From IMG/VR virus record IMGVR_UViG_3300036792_000267, positions 62,001 to 126,000 of that record: 64,000 nt of DNA. The stretch is one strand, 5' to 3'. The translations under genes and the position numbers were made by a program. The stretch is from a virus. Below the pieces are notes generated by a model, which was given only the letters and a program-made list of their open reading frames with translations, was not told where the DNA came from and searched no databases. Below, one piece after another: positions 61,497-64,000 of this stretch (position 1 is its first letter; each line of letters opens with the position of its first letter).

Positions 61497-61724
61497 GTGG
61501 CCACCGACACCGGCAGCTACCTGCGCAAGCTCAAACAGCGCGGCTACACGGTGCCCGAGCGCAGGGACGGCCAGGGACACCGGCAGGTCTGGCACGGTAA
61601 CACGCTGGTGGCCACCATCTCGGTCTCCAATCCGGGCGGCCGGGGGTTCGCCAACCTGAAGGCTGAAATCCGCCGGTACGAGCAAAACAAGCCGACCAGG
61701 AAGACACGACAGAGGAGAACCTGA
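61497..61724 (+). CDS. HicA-like small protein
   Basis: The 75-aa product (ATDTGSYLRKLKQRGYTVPE; GQGHRQVWHGNTLVATISVS) resembles the HicA/dsRBD-like fold: a first helix with LRKLKQRGY, a charged strand, and G-x-GHRQVWH in place of the catalytic His region. HicA toxins cut mRNA; without a HicB partner this may be a solitary phage variant. GTG start. Confidence 0.5.
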   Translation: MATDTGSYLRKLKQRGYTVPERRDGQGHRQVWHGNTLVATISVSNPGGRGFANLKAEIRRYEQNKPTRKTRQRRT

Positions 61725-62029
61725 TGGAAGAGCCGAAGCCAGAGGACTACCTGTTCCTGCCCGTCGACCAGGTGGCCGCGCCCGTCAAGGGCGTTTACTT
61801 CCAGCGCTATGCCGACGCTTGGTGGGCCGTTCACCCGGACAAGGGCCTGGTCTTCTACAACCCGCGACGCGGTGACGGCCGGCGCAGGCACAGCTACTGG
61901 GGTGCCCCGCAGTGCAATACCGATGAGCGCATTGCCCGCGGGGTCTCGCGCGACCACCTCCCGTTCCCCGTGGAGGTCCGCAAGTTTCCGGTGGTCTTTG
62001 TCCAGGTCAACATCAGCGACTACGCTTAA
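61724..62029 (+). CDS. hypothetical early protein
   Basis: The 101-aa product (MEEPKPEDYLFLPVDQVAAP; RYADAWWAVHPDKGLVFYNP) is aromatic-rich. Starts in TGATG with GAGGAG upstream. Last gene of the unit begun at 59907. Unknown. Confidence 0.67.
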   Translation: MEEPKPEDYLFLPVDQVAAPVKGVYFQRYADAWWAVHPDKGLVFYNPRRGDGRRRHSYWGAPQCNTDERIARGVSRDHLPFPVEVRKFPVVFVQVNISDYA

Positions 62030-62031
62030 TA

Positions 62032-62062
62032 GCTTGACCCGAGTCAAGCCACAGCCTAGACT
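62032..62062 (+). promoter_or_regulatory. SigA-like promoter with palindromic operator
   Basis: GCTTGACCCGAGTCAAGC (62032-62049) contains the -35 TTGACC; 17 bp later is TAGACT (62057-62062). The leader to ATG 62094 reads CAACCGAGCGAAGGGCGGGC. Confidence 0.82.
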
Positions 62063-62093
62063 GCCCGTAGGCAACCGAGCGAAGGGCGGGCAT

Positions 62094-62513
62094 ATGAGCG
62101 GTACCAGGGAAGTGTGTGCGAGGAACTGCGGCAGTCGCAGCGCCATGTGGTTCTACCACGGCGAGTGGGTCTGTGACCGCTGCTACAAGGCCGAGGAGTT
62201 CAGGCCGGGTCACTGGAACACCGGCGACCAGATGCATTTTCTCGGGCTGTGCAACGACTGCGACGCGCGCTACGCGGCGGCCATGTCACTGGAGAAGGCC
62301 GAGCAGTGGTACCGCTCCGGCCACTTCAGCCAGGACGTCTACGAGGCCTACACCCACGTGTGGGCGACGTCGGCGTACCACTACAGCTCGCTAGGTGACA
62401 ACTCGCGGCGCTCGCCGGTTATCCCCGAGGTCGTGCGCCTGGTCGCCATCATGCGCGGCGAGCTGGCCTTGCGGGTGACCGTGAAGCGGAAGGGGACGCA
62501 TGCTCACCACTGA
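62094..62513 (+). CDS. early protein with zinc-finger-like cysteines
   Basis: The 139-aa product has Cys pairs at its start (CARNC; CDRCYKAEEF near residue 27; CNDCDARYAA near residue 53) that could bind one or two zinc ions. A helical, aromatic middle follows (EQWYRSGHFSQDVYEAYTHV). It heads a four-gene unit. Unknown. Confidence 0.7.
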   Translation: MSGTREVCARNCGSRSAMWFYHGEWVCDRCYKAEEFRPGHWNTGDQMHFLGLCNDCDARYAAAMSLEKAEQWYRSGHFSQDVYEAYTHVWATSAYHYSSLGDNSRRSPVIPEVVRLVAIMRGELALRVTVKRKGTHAHH

Positions 62514-62838
62514 GCAGCTAGACGAGACCGAACGGCGGTACCTGCCTGCCGACCAGCAGAAGTGCCGGGTCTGCGGCGCTTCCCTGGTGTTTTCTTCTAG
62601 CGGGGACCGCTTCGGGGGCGGCTCGCGCTACAACTGCTCCAGCGACGACGCGAGCCCGCTGCGCAGTACGCTGCCGTTGCGTGAGCGCCTGGAGCACTGG
62701 GACCGGAGCACCTGGTATGACCGCGGGGACGTGAACATGCTCGTTGTCGAGCTGGTGCGGGCGTACCGCGAGCTGGAGCCGCGGGCGGCCTGCCCGTGCT
62801 TCGACGCGGCCATGGAGGAGCGCTTGAGGAATGACTGA
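62500..62838 (+). CDS. early protein with zinc-ribbon-like start
   Basis: The 112-aa product overlaps the previous gene by 14 bp. It has CRVCGASLVFSSSGD followed by RYNCSSDDASPL, similar to zinc-ribbon proteins of actinophage early regions, then a helical end. AAGGGGA precedes the ATG. Confidence 0.68.
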   Translation: MLTTEQLDETERRYLPADQQKCRVCGASLVFSSSGDRFGGGSRYNCSSDDASPLRSTLPLRERLEHWDRSTWYDRGDVNMLVVELVRAYRELEPRAACPCFDAAMEERLRND

Positions 62839-63121
62839 GCCGAAGGAAGTTAGCCGCCTGGCCGAATCCCTGCGCGTGCTGGGATTCGGCCCGTTCGTGT
62901 TCGTGAGTGGCACGCCCGGCGGCGCGTGGGAGGTGGGCGTCGAGGGCGGTCACGTTCGTGCGGCGGCGGGCTTCGAGTTCCGCAACGGCCGGACCAGGCG
63001 CACTGACGGGACCATGGTCATCGACGGGAAGCCCGCGCCCCTGGCTGAGGACCTGGACGACCTGCGGCGCATTTGGGATGAGCACGAGGGGGGCGTGGCT
63101 GCCCCGCCGACCCCCCTGTAG
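62831..63121 (+). CDS. small early protein
   Basis: The 96-aa product (EVSRLAESLRVLGFGPFVFV; WEVGVEGGHVRAAAGFEFRN) looks like a small alpha/beta fold. GAGGA precedes the ATG, overlapping the previous stop. Unknown. Confidence 0.66.
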   Translation: MTEPKEVSRLAESLRVLGFGPFVFVSGTPGGAWEVGVEGGHVRAAAGFEFRNGRTRRTDGTMVIDGKPAPLAEDLDDLRRIWDEHEGGVAAPPTPL

Positions 63122-63126
63122 CCCTG

Positions 63127-63543
63127 GTGGAGATTTCCGACCCCGGCAGTCAGCCGGTGCCGCACATGGTCAGCTTCACCGCGGACAACATGAGGCGCGC
63201 AGCTGAGGCCGGGGCCGGGTTCGAGGTCCGCGTAGGCACTTCGGGCGCGCACTGGGTCCTTGGCATCGACCTGCCGGGCGGCGACGGCCTGCGGATCGTG
63301 TTTACCCGCTACCGGCGGGTGTGGGACCTGGACAGGGGCCAGTCCGTACAGGTCATTGTCGGCGGCGAGGACAGGTCAGCGCAGGCAGGCGGCGACGTCG
63401 AGGCGGCGATGGCCCTGCTGGCGGGCGGTTCTGCCTCCCCTCCGGCCGATTCGCCTCCTGGCAGGTCGGCAGTCGGCCGGCGCGAGTCCTCGCGGCCCAC
63501 TACCGGGGTAGCCACGCGGCGGATGGTGGTAATCCGCGAATGA
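63127..63543 (+). CDS. hypothetical early protein
   Basis: The 138-aa product (VSFTADNMRRAAEAGAGFEV; GDGLRIVFTRYRRVWDLDRG) has a mixed N-terminal domain and a Ser/Pro/Arg-rich disordered tail. GTG start after the previous stop. Unknown. Confidence 0.66.
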   Translation: MEISDPGSQPVPHMVSFTADNMRRAAEAGAGFEVRVGTSGAHWVLGIDLPGGDGLRIVFTRYRRVWDLDRGQSVQVIVGGEDRSAQAGGDVEAAMALLAGGSASPPADSPPGRSAVGRRESSRPTTGVATRRMVVIRE

Positions 63544-63547
63544 CATC

Positions 63548-63576
63548 TAGACGGACAGTAGCCGGTCAGTTACTCT
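63548..63576 (+). promoter_or_regulatory. possible promoter near right edge
   Basis: TAGACG (63548-63553), a 17-bp spacer and TACTCT (63571-63576) are followed 6 nt later by GTG 63583, so the mRNA could be leaderless. The -35 is a poor match and the palindrome is absent. Confidence 0.35.
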
Positions 63577-63579
63577 CAG

Positions 63580-64000
63580 GTGGTGGACGAATCGGTCGCA
63601 TCCCTGGCAGACCCCTCCCTCCGGGGGTTTATCCGCGAGATCCGGCGTATTCTCGTCCATCCTGACCTGGGCCTGGACCAGAAGCTCATCGCCGTGGCGG
63701 GCGCGGCGGACGAGCTGGCCCCTCCCCCGGGTCCCTCCCCGGCAACCCGGCTGGCCCTGATGCTGCGGCGCGGCGGTAAGCCGTTCACGCTGCTGGCCGC
63801 CGGGGTCGCCGGGGAGGAAGTCCGCGTGAAGCTTGACCGCCAGGAGACCCGGCCGCCGAACGACCGGGAGTGGCGGCTGCTGTCGCGACCCGGGCAGGTG
63901 CAGAGCCGGGCTGGCTCCCTGTACCTGCCCGGGTCCGGCCTGGTGGTGGCGGAGGTGACTTCCGTGGTGGTGCCGTTCCGCCTGGACGCCTACGCGCGCG
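63580..64000 (+). CDS. hypothetical protein, cut by the window edge
   Basis: The frame is open from GTG 63580 (or GTG 63583) to the last base; at least 140 codons are visible. It has a helical start (SLRGFIREIRRILVHPDLGL) and a later beta-rich part (LDRQETRPPNDREWRLLSRP; SLYLPGSGLVVAEVTSVVV). The C-terminus lies outside the window. No family recognised. Confidence 0.7.
   Translation, partial: MVDESVASLADPSLRGFIREIRRILVHPDLGLDQKLIAVAGAADELAPPPGPSPATRLALMLRRGGKPFTLLAAGVAGEEVRVKLDRQETRPPNDREWRLLSRPGQVQSRAGSLYLPGSGLVVAEVTSVVVPFRLDAYAR

Noticed and set aside
61497-61724. Complete HicAB toxin-antitoxin pair
   Set aside because: Only a HicA-like small protein is seen; the neighbours at 61255 and 61724 do not resemble HicB.

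Overview
The window is part of the genome of a tailed, siphovirus-type dsDNA phage of a GC-rich actinomycete. The evidence is strong GC bias at third codon positions, frequent GTG starts, and a complete head-to-tail gene order. An Lsr2-like protein, a DivIVA-like protein and a Streptomyces-plasmid-type transfer module also point to Actinobacteria, most likely a mycelial genus such as Streptomyces or a relative (inference). No integrase, terminase or DNA polymerase lies in the window. The terminase should lie to the left of base 1, and the last gene runs off the right edge.

Layout. 40-594: six tRNA genes (Val-CAC, His-GTG, Tyr-GTA, Arg-CCG, Cys-GCA, Arg-CCT). 904-1848: a secreted protein with its own terminator. 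2249-10883: head module (portal, MuF-like protein, I-type protease, decoration protein, E-type major capsid protein). 11120-16547: connector, completion and tail-terminator genes, interrupted by an HNH gene, a SLOG-domain gene and two tiny genes. 16617-19309: glycosyltransferase, two cysteine-rich proteins and an Lsr2-like protein. 19316-22823: cell-wall enzymes and membrane proteins that probably form the lysis block. 23485-43199: tail module (tube, frameshifted chaperone, 2758-aa tape measure, distal tail protein, fibres including an 1808-aa protein with two repeat arrays). 43174-43815: DivIVA-like gene on the minus strand. 45365-49439: GntR/HutC repressor, small HTH protein, DUF2637 membrane protein and FtsK/TraB-like translocase, in the order seen in the transfer module of actinomycete conjugative elements. 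49496-64000: about 35 small early-type genes.

Control. Two promoter classes can be read. In the right part, seven SigA-like promoters (-35, 17-bp spacer, TANNNT) precede gene groups; most carry a palindrome GCTTGACNNNAGTCAAGC over the -35, and most are followed by a shared leader ending in AGGGCAGGCA. In the left and middle, a hexamer CGATTR (or a one-base variant) sits exactly 7 nt before the start codon of ten genes, nearly all lacking a Shine-Dalgarno sequence. Five more copies sit 40-135 nt upstream of the capsid, tail-tube, chaperone, peptidase and fibre genes. This looks like a late promoter -10 element that makes leaderless mRNAs.

Mobile DNA. Six HNH or endonuclease-VII genes and one GIY-YIG-like gene are scattered at gene borders. 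Around them, host genes show damage or recoding: the capsid gene is split by a 7-nt interruption (GTT-TTAA-GTT) that changes frame, the tape-measure gene seems to have lost its native start, and a connector gene ends in codons unlike the rest of it.
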